Below, one piece after another: positions 52,029 through 62,772 of a DNA stretch of 64,000 bases (positions are counted from its first letter, which is position 1; every line of letters starts with the position of its first letter). The DNA comes from Georgfuchsia sp049276455 (GTDB taxonomy: Bacteria; Pseudomonadota; Gammaproteobacteria; Burkholderiales; Rhodocyclaceae). Where the stretch lies: NCBI GenBank assembly GCA_049276455.1, contig JBASWL010000026.1, forward strand, positions 79,827-143,826. Reading direction: 5' to 3'. The position numbers were made by a program, and so were the translations under genes. The notes under the pieces are model-generated. The model did no database searches and was not told the origin of the DNA. It was given only the letters and a program-made list of their open reading frames with translations.

Positions 52029-53072
52029 ATGGACATTACCGAACTGTTGGCCTTCTCTGTCAAGAACAAAGCCTCCGACTTGCATCTTTCTTCCGGGCTG
52101 CCGCCGATGATCCGTGTCCACGGCGATGTGCGCCGCATCAACCTGCCGCCGCTGGAACACAAAGACGTACATGCCATGTTGTACGACATCATGAACGACG
52201 GCCAGCGCAAGGTTTATGAAGAAAACCTGGACATCGACTTCTCGTTCGCCGTGCCGAACCTGGCGCGCTTCCGCGTCAATGGTTTTGTCCAGCATCGTGG
52301 CGCAGGCGCTGTGTTCCGTACCATTCCGGACAAGGTGCTAACCCTGGAGCAGTTGAACTGCCCGAAGATTTTCGGCGAAATCGCTCGTACGCCGCGCGGC
52401 ATCGTGCTGGTCACCGGGCCGACCGGCTCCGGCAAGTCCACCACGCTGGCGGCGATGGTCGATGATGTCAATGAACACGACTTCGGTCACATTCTCACCG
52501 TCGAAGACCCGATCGAATTCGTGCATCAATCGAAGAAATGCCTGGTCAACCAGCGCGAAGTCGGGCCGCATACTTTGTCGTTCCAGAACGCCCTGCGCTC
52601 TGCGCTGCGTGAAGATCCGGACGTGATCCTGGTCGGCGAAATGCGTGACCTCGAAACCATCCGTCTCGCGCTTTCGGCAGCGGAAACCGGCCATCTGGTG
52701 TTTGGCACGCTGCATACTTCCTCGGCGGCAAAGACGGTCGACCGTATTGTCGACGTGTTCCCTGCAGCGGAAAAAGAAATGGTGCGCTCGATGCTGTCTG
52801 AATCGCTGCGCGCGGTGATTTCGCAAACCCTGTTGAAAACCAAGGACGGCTCAGGCCGTGTCGCCGCACATGAAATCATGATCGGCACCCCGGCTATCCG
52901 CAACCTGATTCGCGAAAACAAGATCGCGCAGATGTATTCCGCAATTCAGACCGGCCAGCAATTCGGCATGCAGACACTGGATCAGAACCTGCAAGAACTG
53001 GTGAAACGCAATATCGTCTCTTCAGCGGAAGCAAAAACAAAGGCGGCCAACAAAGACACATTTGCCGCCTAG
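52029..53072 (+). CDS. pilT: Type IV pilus retraction ATPase PilT
   Basis: A 347-residue hexameric ATPase that depolymerises pilin for twitching. Walker A GPTGSGKSTT is near residue 130, the Asp box TVEDPIEF, Walker B VILVGEMRD and the His box GHLVFGTLHTSSA follow. ATG at 52029 (MDITELLAFSVKN) is the family start; upstream codons overlap yggS. It precedes pilU by 171 bases that hold a small GGTGCG/CGCACC hairpin. Confidence 0.96.
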   Translation: MDITELLAFSVKNKASDLHLSSGLPPMIRVHGDVRRINLPPLEHKDVHAMLYDIMNDGQRKVYEENLDIDFSFAVPNLARFRVNGFVQHRGAGAVFRTIPDKVLTLEQLNCPKIFGEIARTPRGIVLVTGPTGSGKSTTLAAMVDDVNEHDFGHILTVEDPIEFVHQSKKCLVNQREVGPHTLSFQNALRSALREDPDVILVGEMRDLETIRLALSAAETGHLVFGTLHTSSAAKTVDRIVDVFPAAEKEMVRSMLSESLRAVISQTLLKTKDGSGRVAAHEIMIGTPAIRNLIRENKIAQMYSAIQTGQQFGMQTLDQNLQELVKRNIVSSAEAKTKAANKDTFAA

Positions 53073-53243
53073 AAATTTCGGGAGTGGTATTGATACCCAG
53101 GAAAACGTCACGGACAGGTTCTGGGGCAAGGCGCCAGGAGCGTAGTGACGAGACAGTGTAATTACCTTGGTGCGGAAGGACGCACCTGCCAGAGTCGCGC
53201 GACGCTGTACACGTAACGCGCAATAGCTTATAGGGGCATCAAG

Positions 53244-54380
53244 ATGGAACGCGATGAAGCATTGAAGTTCATATACCAACTTCTGAACATGATGATGCAG
53301 AAGAAAGGGTCTGATCTTTTCATTACAGCGGGGTTCCCCCCTGCGATCAAGATCGACGGCAAGATGACCCCGGTTACGCAACAGGCACTGACGGCGCAGC
53401 ACACGCTTGATCTGGCGCGCTCGATCATGAACGACAAGCAGGCTTCCGAGTTTGAGGCAAACAAGGAATGCAACTTCGCCATTTCGCCGGCCGGCATTGG
53501 CCGCTTCCGCGTCAATGCCTTCGTCCAGCAGGGCCGCATCGGCATGGTCTTGCGCACCATCAATGTCCAGATACCGAATTTCGACGACCTCCATCTACCC
53601 GAGGTGCTCAAGGACGTGGCGATGACCAAGCGCGGCCTCGTCCTTTTCGTCGGCGGCACCGGTTCAGGCAAGTCGACCTCGCTGGCGGCGATGATCGGCC
53701 ACCGCAACCAGAACAGCTACGGCCATATCATCACCATCGAAGATCCGGTCGAATACGTGCATGAACATCGCAACTGCATCGTCACGCAACGCGAAGTCGG
53801 CGTCGACACCGATTCGTGGGAAGTTGCGCTAAAGAACACGCTGCGCCAGGCGCCGGACGTAATCCTGATCGGCGAGATCCGCGATCGGGAAGTCATGGAA
53901 CATGCTATTGCCTTCGCTGAAACCGGCCACCTGGCGTTGGGCACGCTGCATGCCAACAATGCCAACCAGGCGCTCGACCGCATCATCAATTTCTTTCCTG
54001 AAGAGCGTCGCCCGCAACTACTGATGGATCTCTCGCTCAACCTCAAGGCGGTGGTAGCGCAACGACTGATTCCGCTCAAGGATGCCAAGGGCCGTGCGGC
54101 GGCGATTGAAATCCTGCTCAACTCGCCACTTATCTCCGACCTGATCTTCAAGGGCGAGGTGCATGAAATCAAGGAAATCATGAAAAAGTCACGCGAACTG
54201 GGCATGCAGACCTTCGATCAGGCACTGTTTGACCTCTACGAAGCCGGCAGGATCAGCTACGAGGATGCCCTGCGCTTCGCCGACTCGATGAATGAAGTGC
54301 GATTGACGATCAAGCTGAATGGCAAGGAGTCGAAGGAGCGTGACATCAACGCCGGCATCCAGCATCTGGATATAGTTTGA
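53244..54380 (+). CDS. pilU: Type IV pilus ATPase PilU
   Basis: A 378-residue PilT paralogue that boosts retraction force. Walker A GGTGSGKSTS is near residue 137, then TIEDPVEYVHEH, VILIGEIRDREV and GHLALGTLHANNANQALDR. The length and the C-terminal DRDINAGI-like tail (here ERDINAGIQHL) are typical. An inverted-repeat element starts two bases after its stop codon. Confidence 0.94.
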   Translation: MERDEALKFIYQLLNMMMQKKGSDLFITAGFPPAIKIDGKMTPVTQQALTAQHTLDLARSIMNDKQASEFEANKECNFAISPAGIGRFRVNAFVQQGRIGMVLRTINVQIPNFDDLHLPEVLKDVAMTKRGLVLFVGGTGSGKSTSLAAMIGHRNQNSYGHIITIEDPVEYVHEHRNCIVTQREVGVDTDSWEVALKNTLRQAPDVILIGEIRDREVMEHAIAFAETGHLALGTLHANNANQALDRIINFFPEERRPQLLMDLSLNLKAVVAQRLIPLKDAKGRAAAIEILLNSPLISDLIFKGEVHEIKEIMKKSRELGMQTFDQALFDLYEAGRISYEDALRFADSMNEVRLTIKLNGKESKERDINAGIQHLDIV

Positions 54381-54382
54381 GG

Positions 54383-54465
54383 TGTAGAAGTTCCGACTTG
54401 ATCTTGATCTGATAGTTACCCGTTTTGAGGTACGGAGATTGTCAGATCAAGTCGGAACTTCTACA
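54383..54465. mobile_element. 83-bp element with perfect 21-bp inverted repeats
   Basis: TGTAGAAGTTCCGACTTGAT plus C (54383-54403) is repeated exactly inverted at 54445-54465 around a 41-bp core. The ends start with TGT, as in several IS families. There is no coding content and no T run. It is best read as a MITE or a relic of two IS ends; transcripts through it would form a strong hairpin. Confidence 0.6.
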
Positions 54466-54620
54466 GATCAGCGCCGCCACCCGCTCATCCTCGAACGGCG
54501 CCTTCCAACTCCGGACGCTGGTGCCAACAGTGCCATCATCATCGTCGGTGGATAGCAACTGCTCAAAAGTCCATCGTCATCGTTTTAGGGGCGCCAATGA
54601 CGGTTCATGGCCGAACAGAG
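54466..54620 (-). other. Unassigned coding-like remnant
   Basis: One minus-strand frame reads TFEQLLSTDDDDGTVGTSVR then SWKAPFEDERVAALI before running into the inverted-repeat element. It has no start and is bounded by stops, so it may be the tail of a lost gene cut by the element. The family is not recognised. Confidence 0.3.
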
Positions 54621-54659
54621 CCGGTGGCTGGTTGGCAACTGCGATTGCGTGGCGCGGTC

Positions 54660-56252
54660 TTAGACGATCAGGGAATCGTGGCCCTGCCAGTAGCGCTGCC
54701 GGAGTTCGCGCTTCATGAGTTTGCCCGCTTCGCTGCGCGGCAGCGAAGCGGCGAAATCGACCGAGCGCGGACACTTGATGGCACTCAGCCGCTCGCGGCA
54801 ATACGCAAGCAGCTCCGCTTCCAGCGCGGCGGCATCGAATGACGATTCTTTCACCTCGACGACGGCCTTGACCTCTTCCCCATAATCCGTGTGCGGAATA
54901 CCGATGACGGCGGCATCGGCTACGGCGGGGTGGGTGAGCAGCACGTTCTCGGCCTCCTGCGGGTAGATGTTGACGCCGCCCGAGATGATCATGAAGGACT
55001 GGCGATCGGTGATGTACAGATAGCCATCGTGGTCGAGGTAACCGATGTCGCCCATGGTCGCCCACTGGCCATCGTCGTCGAGATAGGCGCCGGCGGTCTT
55101 TTCGGGATCGTTGTTGTATTCGAAGCGGTGGCCGTTGTTCATGTAGATCACCCCGGGCGCGAACGGCGGCAGTTCGCGCTGCTCTTCGTCTACGATGCGG
55201 ATGCGGCAGCCTTGCGCCGGGCGGCCTACCGATCCCTTGTGCGTCAGCCATTCTTCGGATGAGATGAAGGTATGGCCGATGCTCTCGGTGCCGCCGTACA
55301 TTTCATACACGATCGGACCCCACCAGTTGATCAGCGCTTCCTTGACGCCGACCGGGCATGGCGCGGCGGTGTGGACGGCAAAGCGCAGCGAAGAGAGATC
55401 AAAACGCTCGCGCACTTCGTCCGGCAGGGCCAGCATGCGCGAGAGCATGGTCGGCACGAACAGGCCGTGCGTGACGCTGTAATCCTGGATGGTGCGCAGT
55501 GTGGCAGCCGGGTCGAACTTGGCAAAGGCGATGACGGTGCCGCCCGCCCGCTGCATCGAGTACATGAAGCGCTGGATGGCATGGTAAAGCGGGCCCGCCA
55601 GCAGCAGCGTTGTTTCCGGCGAGAAACTGTAATTGCGGATCAGCAACGCGGAGCGAGGTGGCGGCACTTCGGGCGGCACCTGCGGCCAGGGCACGCGCAC
55701 GCCCTTGGGCCGGCCGGTGGTGCCCGACGAATACAGCATGGATGGCCCGCGGCAGCGCCCCGGCAGCGGTTCCGGCGCTTCGGCGGCAATAAGTTCTTCG
55801 TAGGAAAGAAAAGGCGCGACAGCGCCGTCGAGCATCAGGCAATGGATGCCCTTGACCTTCTCCGCAACGCCGAGCGCTACCGCGGACAGGGCGGCCGAGG
55901 AGACCAGTATTTTCGCGCCACTGTCGCGGACGATATAAGTGGCGTCCTCGACGTTGAGATGCCGGCTGATGCAGACGTAGGCGATGCCGGAATTTTTCGC
56001 TGCCCAGCACAGCTCCGGATAGCGGATGTGGTTTTCGAGCAGGATGGCGATAGTGTCGCCGCCACGCAGGCCCAGCCGGTTGAAGGCCTGTGCCGCCTGC
56101 TCGGAGCGGTTGACCAATTCACGATAGGTCAGCGATTGCCCCGTGTCGGCGAGGACAAAGGCGATTTTTTCAGGGGACGTGCGCGCATGCAGGCGCGGAT
56201 GCGCATATTCGGCAGGATGGGTCTGGGCTTGTTGGCTATCGGATGGCGTCAT
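54660..56252 (-). CDS. AMP-forming acyl-CoA synthetase
   Basis: A 530-residue ANL-superfamily ligase. P-loop MLYSSGTTGRPKGV near residue 170, EMYGGTES near 315, MGDIGYLDHDGYLYITDR near 395-412 and the C-terminal lysine in SEAGKLMKREL. The substrate is a carboxylic acid of unknown type; the sequence looks closer to ligases for branched or cyclic acids than to long-chain FadD, but that is an impression. It is next to a 2Fe-2S reductase gene 33 bases away. Confidence 0.9.
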   Translation of the reverse strand: MTPSDSQQAQTHPAEYAHPRLHARTSPEKIAFVLADTGQSLTYRELVNRSEQAAQAFNRLGLRGGDTIAILLENHIRYPELCWAAKNSGIAYVCISRHLNVEDATYIVRDSGAKILVSSAALSAVALGVAEKVKGIHCLMLDGAVAPFLSYEELIAAEAPEPLPGRCRGPSMLYSSGTTGRPKGVRVPWPQVPPEVPPPRSALLIRNYSFSPETTLLLAGPLYHAIQRFMYSMQRAGGTVIAFAKFDPAATLRTIQDYSVTHGLFVPTMLSRMLALPDEVRERFDLSSLRFAVHTAAPCPVGVKEALINWWGPIVYEMYGGTESIGHTFISSEEWLTHKGSVGRPAQGCRIRIVDEEQRELPPFAPGVIYMNNGHRFEYNNDPEKTAGAYLDDDGQWATMGDIGYLDHDGYLYITDRQSFMIISGGVNIYPQEAENVLLTHPAVADAAVIGIPHTDYGEEVKAVVEVKESSFDAAALEAELLAYCRERLSAIKCPRSVDFAASLPRSEAGKLMKRELRQRYWQGHDSLIV

Positions 56253-56285
56253 CGATTCTGATTTCCCTCATGAGCATCCCCGAAT

Positions 56286-57305
56286 TTACTGCTTTGCCGG
56301 GGCAGCTGTAAATGCATCGGCGAAAAAAGCCTCGTGCGGCAGGCCGTGCGCGATGAAATCGTGCCGCGCCGCCTCCAGCATCGCCACCGCGCCACAGGCA
56401 TAGACCTCGAAAGCGGACAGATCGGCAAAGTCCTGCAGCACCGCCTCATGGACGAGACCGCTGCGACCATGCCATTCACATTCAGGCGTCGGATCGGAGA
56501 GTACCGGCACGTGGGTGAAATCCGGGATGGCCTGTGACCAGTGCTCGGCCAACTGCGGCAGATACAGCTCGGCCCGGTTGCGCGCGCCGCGATACAAATG
56601 CACTCCGCGTCGGACACCGCGATGTGCCATGTCGTCGAGGATGGACTTGATCGGGGCGAAGCCGGTGCTGCCGGCCAGCATGATAATGGGCTTGGTTGAG
56701 TCAGGATTGAGTTGAAAGGCCCCTATCGGGCCCTCGAAGTCCAGAATGTCACCCTTCTTGAGTACTTCGGTGAACATTCGGGTCGAGAGCGAACCCTCCG
56801 CCAAACGGATATGCAACTGCACCTGACCCGTCTCATGCGGGGCATTGGCGAGCGAGAAGTCGCGCCGTTCGCCCCCCTTGAACAACAGCGTGATGTACTG
56901 GCCGGCGCGAAAGTCGAAACTCTCTGTCGTCGGCAGCGAGAGCATAATGATGAGCACGTTGGGTGCGACATGCTCCAGCGAATCGATACGCGCTGACAGG
57001 GTCTTGACCACAATGTTGGCGGTGCGTACGGCAGCGGCAACTTCTATCACGGCATCGGAGCGAACTTTTGCGGTGCACAGCAGCACCCAGCCGGCGGCAC
57101 GCTCTGCCTCAGTCAATGCAAACAAGTCATCAATGCCACGCTCGATATTGCCTTCCAGCACTTTGCCTTTGCATGTGCCGCAACTGCCGCCGCGGCAACC
57201 ATAGGCCAGAGCGATACCGGCCTTGTCGGCGGCAGCCAGAATCGTGCTGTCATCTGCCGCTTCAAACAACAGGCTGCTGGGCCGAAGAGTGATATTGAAT
57301 GCCAT
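56286..57305 (-). CDS. 2Fe-2S/FAD oxidoreductase (ferredoxin-NADP reductase type)
   Basis: A 339-residue three-domain electron-transfer protein. A plant-type 2Fe-2S domain is at about 1-95, with CRGGSCGTC and a fourth cysteine in LLCTA. An FAD domain (RDFSLANAPHE) is at about 100-205, and an NAD(P) domain (LAGSTGFAPIKSILDD) covers 210-335. It resembles reductase components of oxygenases and the protein often labelled CDP-6-deoxy-glucoseen reductase. Its acceptor is unknown. Divergent from the epimerase gene. Confidence 0.9.
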   Translation of the reverse strand: MAFNITLRPSSLLFEAADDSTILAAADKAGIALAYGCRGGSCGTCKGKVLEGNIERGIDDLFALTEAERAAGWVLLCTAKVRSDAVIEVAAAVRTANIVVKTLSARIDSLEHVAPNVLIIMLSLPTTESFDFRAGQYITLLFKGGERRDFSLANAPHETGQVQLHIRLAEGSLSTRMFTEVLKKGDILDFEGPIGAFQLNPDSTKPIIMLAGSTGFAPIKSILDDMAHRGVRRGVHLYRGARNRAELYLPQLAEHWSQAIPDFTHVPVLSDPTPECEWHGRSGLVHEAVLQDFADLSAFEVYACGAVAMLEAARHDFIAHGLPHEAFFADAFTAAPAKQ

Positions 57306-57319
57306 GCGATAATTCTTTC

Positions 57320-58189
57320 ATGCGACGACTGTTAATCATAGGCTGCGGTGATGTGATACGGCGCGCCCTGCCGCAGCTGACGCGGCACTGGCGCGTCTAT
57401 GCACTGATGCGGCAACGCGACTTGGCGCTGACCGCGCTCGGCGTCACCCAGATTCTTGGAGATCTGGATCAACCGCATACCTTGCGGCAGCTGCGTGGCA
57501 TTGCGCAAGCGGTGATTCACAGCGCGCCGCCGCCCGACAGCGGCGACATCGACCTGCGCACTCGCCACCTGATTGCCGTACTGCAGACCGGGCGCAGTCT
57601 ACTACACCGCCTGGTGTACATCAGCACCACTGGCGTCTATGGCGACTGCGCCGGTGTCTGCATCGACGAAACTCGAAAGCTCGCACCGCTCACCGCCCGC
57701 GCACGCCGGCGCGTGGATGCCGAGATCCAATTGCGGCGTTTTGGCGTTAGTAGCGGCTGCCGCGTTTCCATTCTGCGCGCACCCGGCATCTACGCAGCCG
57801 ACCGGCTGCCGCTCGGCCGGCTGCGTCAGGGCCTGCCCCTGTTCGCGGAACACGATGACGTATTCACCAATCATATCCATGCCGACGATCTTGCTGCAGT
57901 TTGCGTCGCTGTGCTGCGTTGTGGCCAAGCTAATCGCACCTACAATGTCTGCGACGATACCGACATCCGCATGGGCGACTGGTACGACAAACTTGCCGAT
58001 GCCTTTGCGCTGCCCCGGGCGCCACGCTTGCCGCGCGCAGAGGCGGAAAAAGTGCTGCCGCCAATGCAACTGTCGTTCATGCGCGAATCGCGCCGCATCG
58101 GCAACGCACGCATGAAGCGTGAACTGAATTTGCATTTGCGCTACCCGACAATCGATGACGGCATCCGTGCCGCGGCGAGGCCCTCTTGA
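57320..58189 (+). CDS. NAD(P)-dependent epimerase/dehydratase-family protein
   Basis: A 289-residue Rossmann protein related to YeeZ and extended SDRs. The nucleotide motif is RRLLIIGCGDVIRRAL (residues 2-17), a departure from GxxGxxG since the third glycine is replaced. YISTTGVYGDCAG has the Ser-Tyr pair, but the lysine of YxxxK is not evident. The ATG at 57320 starts the conserved part. The stop overlaps the start of the methyltransferase gene. Confidence 0.86.
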   Translation: MRRLLIIGCGDVIRRALPQLTRHWRVYALMRQRDLALTALGVTQILGDLDQPHTLRQLRGIAQAVIHSAPPPDSGDIDLRTRHLIAVLQTGRSLLHRLVYISTTGVYGDCAGVCIDETRKLAPLTARARRRVDAEIQLRRFGVSSGCRVSILRAPGIYAADRLPLGRLRQGLPLFAEHDDVFTNHIHADDLAAVCVAVLRCGQANRTYNVCDDTDIRMGDWYDKLADAFALPRAPRLPRAEAEKVLPPMQLSFMRESRRIGNARMKRELNLHLRYPTIDDGIRAAARPS

Positions 58190-59340
58190 ACCAACAATAT
58201 TTTTCGCCCTGCCCACGCGGGCTGGAACCGCTGCTGGCGGAAGACGTGGCAGCCGCAGGTGCTGGCAACGCCAAGATAACACCGGGTGGTGTACTCTACT
58301 CTGGCAGCATAGAGACCCGCTATCGCGTCAATCTCGAATCGCGCATCGCCACGCGCGTGCTGCGGCAGGTCGCGCACGGGCCTTATGCGCGCGAGGACGA
58401 CATCTATCGACTTGCGCGCGAAGTGAACTGGCCGCGATTGTTTTCGGCCGATCGTACCCTTCGCGTATATGTCACCTCGATCAGGTCGGCGCTGAAAAGC
58501 CTCGAGTTCATTACCCTGCGCACCAAGGATGCGGTGTGCGATCGCTTCCGCGACGAAACCGGCCGACGGCCGAGCGTCAACACGCGCAATCCGGACGTTC
58601 GCATTCATCTTCTCGTCACCACCACCGAGGCGACCCTGTATCTCGATACCTCGGGCGAGGCACTCTACCAGCGAGGTCACAAGGTCGCGCGCATCGAAGC
58701 GCCGCTCAAGGAAAATCTCGCCGCCGGCATTCTGCGCCTGGCCGGCTGGAAGCCTGGCACGCCTCTGCTCGACCCGATGTGCGGCAGCGGCACCTTTCTG
58801 CTTGAAGCGGCGCAGATGAGCCTGGGCGACGCGCCGGGCCTGTCACGCGAACCGGGTGAATTCGGTTTCGAGCGCTTGAACGATTTCGATGCTGCGCTGT
58901 GGCGAAGGCTGACCGTGGAAGCAGCGCAGAAACGCCAGTCCCCTGCCAAACTGCCGATCTGGGGCAGCGATATCACACAGGACGCGGTGGTCCGCTCGCG
59001 ACAGAACCTCGCCCATGCCGGCATCGACGATCTGGTCGAGGTGACGCAATGCGACCTGCTGGAACGCAATGCGCCCGCGCCCAGCGGCATGCTGATCGCC
59101 AACCCTCCCTATGGCGAACGCCTGAGTGATCAGGAACAGATGGCGGCTTTCTATCCGCGCCTCGGCGATGCATTGAAACGAAATTTCGCCGGCTGGGACT
59201 GCTGGTTTCTCTCCGCCGATACGCGACTGCCGAAACTCATCGGCCTCGCGCCGAAGCGCAAGACCCCGCTGTTCAACGGCGCACTTGAATGCCGACTCTA
59301 TTATTTTCCCATCGTCGCGGGCAGCAACCGGCCGAAGTAA
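58186..59340 (+). CDS. THUMP-domain rRNA methyltransferase (RlmL N-terminal/YpsC type)
   Basis: A 384-residue SAM-dependent methyltransferase. Residues about 45-155 are a ferredoxin-like plus THUMP domain. The catalytic domain has LLDPMCGSGTFLLEAA near 190-205 and IANPPYGERL near 305. It matches the m2G2445 half of RlmL rather than the two-domain fusion. The start is TTG overlapping the previous TGA. Confidence 0.92.
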   Translation: MNQQYFSPCPRGLEPLLAEDVAAAGAGNAKITPGGVLYSGSIETRYRVNLESRIATRVLRQVAHGPYAREDDIYRLAREVNWPRLFSADRTLRVYVTSIRSALKSLEFITLRTKDAVCDRFRDETGRRPSVNTRNPDVRIHLLVTTTEATLYLDTSGEALYQRGHKVARIEAPLKENLAAGILRLAGWKPGTPLLDPMCGSGTFLLEAAQMSLGDAPGLSREPGEFGFERLNDFDAALWRRLTVEAAQKRQSPAKLPIWGSDITQDAVVRSRQNLAHAGIDDLVEVTQCDLLERNAPAPSGMLIANPPYGERLSDQEQMAAFYPRLGDALKRNFAGWDCWFLSADTRLPKLIGLAPKRKTPLFNGALECRLYYFPIVAGSNRPK

Positions 59341-59464
59341 CAACGAGTGCCCTCATTCAATCAATAGAAAGCATGCAACTCGATCTGAGCGCACACTTTT
59401 GGTTCTATCTTGCCAGCCGTACAGAAGCAGAGCATATTACGGGCATTGAATGAAGGGTTTACCA

Positions 59465-59782
59465 ATGCGCAAGATACTGGAAGATGCATGGAGTTTTTTT
59501 GCCATGGCCATGATGCTGATCGGCTTGGGTGGTCTGGCTTTCCATATGTTCAAGACCGACGGCTGGGTTAGCCAGATCACAGGACAGGTCTTTGCCGCCG
59601 GCACCAGCAATCCTGTAATAGTGGTACCAGTCGGCATTGCCGCCGTCGTCCTGGCTTGGGCCTCCTTGAATGGAAGACTGGTGGTTGGCAAGGAAAAAAA
59701 CAAGGTTGGAGATATGCTTGTATTTGCCATAGTATTCACCGGTATCTATTTCACGTATAGCTGGCTCAGCGCAGGGCCCTGA
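59465..59782 (+). CDS. Small membrane protein, function unknown
   Basis: A 105-residue protein with three hydrophobic segments at about 8-27, 47-67 and 82-98, inferred membrane spans. The ATG at 59465 has AAGGG seven bases upstream and is preferred to ATG at 59450. The family is not recognised. It follows the methyltransferase gene by 124 bases. Confidence 0.75.
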   Translation: MRKILEDAWSFFAMAMMLIGLGGLAFHMFKTDGWVSQITGQVFAAGTSNPVIVVPVGIAAVVLAWASLNGRLVVGKEKNKVGDMLVFAIVFTGIYFTYSWLSAGP

Positions 59783-59976
59783 TTTGGCGCGATTGTGTCT
59801 GCTGCCAAGAAATCCCGCTTGACTTCCTTACCCTTTTGCAACTCCGGTGGGGGGATGGCGCACCGGGGCGATGGCGGAGCGTTATGCCCATCTCGCGCCG
59901 GAAAGTCTTGCAATCGCGGCTTCGCGGTTGGACTCTGTACTCGCTGGCTACGATTTGGCTACGCTGGCTACCAATT

Positions 59977-60003
59977 GAAAACGGCCCTCATCACTGAGAG
60001 CCG
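59977..60003 (-). terminator. Terminator of tRNA-Phe
   Basis: The minus strand reads CGGCTCTCAGTGATGAGGGC then CG and TTTTC: a stem-loop with a short T run, about 10 bases after the tRNA-Phe 3' end. Confidence 0.65.
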
Positions 60004-60012
60004 CTTGAATAC

Positions 60013-60088
<76 letters not shown>

Positions 60089-60260
60089 ATTTACTGCACT
60101 TGATTTTAGTTCTGGCCATCGCTTGCCTTGCGTGAGCCTTCACTGTTGCGTCGTCATGCGTCCGACGGGTCAGCCCTCTACTCAACCAAATGAGCATAAG
60201 ACTTGCAAAAAGGACGCGCATTATAACTGAGCAATCTTTGTTTTGGAACGCCTCAATATA

Positions 60261-60288
60261 CGAGAGCCCCGCCGAAGCGGGGCTCTCG
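60261..60288 (-). terminator. Hairpin with a cUUCGg loop downstream of groEL
   Basis: A perfect 12-bp stem CGAGAGCCCCGC/GCGGGGCTCTCG closed on the minus strand by TTCG, the very stable cUUCGg tetraloop. It lies 114 bases after the groEL stop. No clean T run follows, so it may act as a transcript end or 3' protective hairpin. Otherwise 60089-60402 has no gene. Confidence 0.7.
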
Positions 60289-60402
60289 TGTGAAGCAAAC
60301 TTCCAGTAGCAGAAGATACAGGGGATATGGTGCTAGCGGGCATCAGCCGCAAAGCCCATCAGGCCTGATTCGATCTTCCGGATATGTAATTGGCGAAGCC
60401 GA

Positions 60403-62070
<1,668 letters not shown>

Positions 62071-62111
62071 TGATTGATCTCCTATTTCAGTTTTTCGGGG
62101 TGCTGAGGCAC

Positions 62112-62402
62112 TTAGGCTTCGACCACGCCCATGATGTCTTCTTCGCGCATGACCAACAGCTCATCGCCGTCGACCTTGACGGCCTGGCCGGAATATTTAC
62201 CGAACAGTACGCGATCGCCGACCTTGAGGGCGATGGGGCGAACCTTGCCATCGTCGAGGATTTTGCCGCTACCAACGGCAAGTACTTCACCTTGGTCGGG
62301 TTTCTCTGCTGCGCTGTCGGGGATGACGATGCCGGATGCGGTTTTGCGCTCATCTTCGATGCGCTTAACGATCACGCGGTCGTGCAAAGGACGAATTTTC
62401 AT
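62112..62402 (-). CDS. groS: 10-kDa co-chaperonin GroES
   Basis: A 96-residue heptameric lid. The mobile loop region EDERKTASGIVIPDSAAEKP and the typical ends MKIRPLHDRVIVKR and EEDIMGVVEA are present. ATG at 62402 is chosen; 36 in-frame upstream codons are leader. It is followed by groEL at 41 bases. Confidence 0.97.
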   Translation of the reverse strand: MKIRPLHDRVIVKRIEDERKTASGIVIPDSAAEKPDQGEVLAVGSGKILDDGKVRPIALKVGDRVLFGKYSGQAVKVDGDELLVMREEDIMGVVEA

Positions 62403-62519
62403 ACACTTATCTCCTTGTTTCGCTATTGACTGGTAAAACGGCTGGCTGCTTGAAAGCCTATAAATTGCCGCCTGATGGGTCGACTGAGTGTTGACGCCTA
62501 GTTTTTGCAAGCCCTGTTG

Positions 62520-62546
62520 TTAGCACTCTATATCGACGAGTGCTAA
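62520..62546 (-). promoter_or_regulatory. CIRCE operator (HrcA site) upstream of groES
   Basis: A perfect TTAGCACTC-N9-GAGTGCTAA. HrcA represses groESL by binding this inverted repeat until heat shock. It abuts the -10 element of the promoter. Confidence 0.96.
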
Positions 62547-62574
62547 TGATAGGGGCTGGAGCTTGGTTTTTCAA
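62546..62574 (-). promoter_or_regulatory. groESL promoter (sigma-70, overlapping sigma-32-like)
   Basis: On the minus strand TTGAAA and TATCAT are separated by exactly 17 bp. The same bases also give CTTGAAA with CCCCTATC, close to a sigma-32 promoter. Heat control could therefore be double: HrcA plus RpoH. Confidence 0.75.
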
Positions 62575-62717
62575 GTCCAATAGATAAAAAGAGTTGTTGG
62601 TTGTTCTTGATCTAGAAAGGGGAGTTCGCCACGTCCACTTAAGTTGAGCTTACTTCATTTGCTGTGGCTGAATTAAGGCATGACTTCCCCACACGGAGAT
62701 CGTCAATTGCTATGGTG

Positions 62718-62750
62718 AAAATAAAAAGGGCTCGTCCTTCGACGAACCCC
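62718..62750 (-). terminator. Terminator of the HU gene
   Basis: Leftward: GGGTTCGTC-GAAG-GACGAGCCC with one G-T pair, followed by TTTTTATTTTC. It starts 23 bases after the HU stop. Confidence 0.85.
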
Positions 62751-62772
62751 GGGGCTAAGCAAAAAATCGCGG

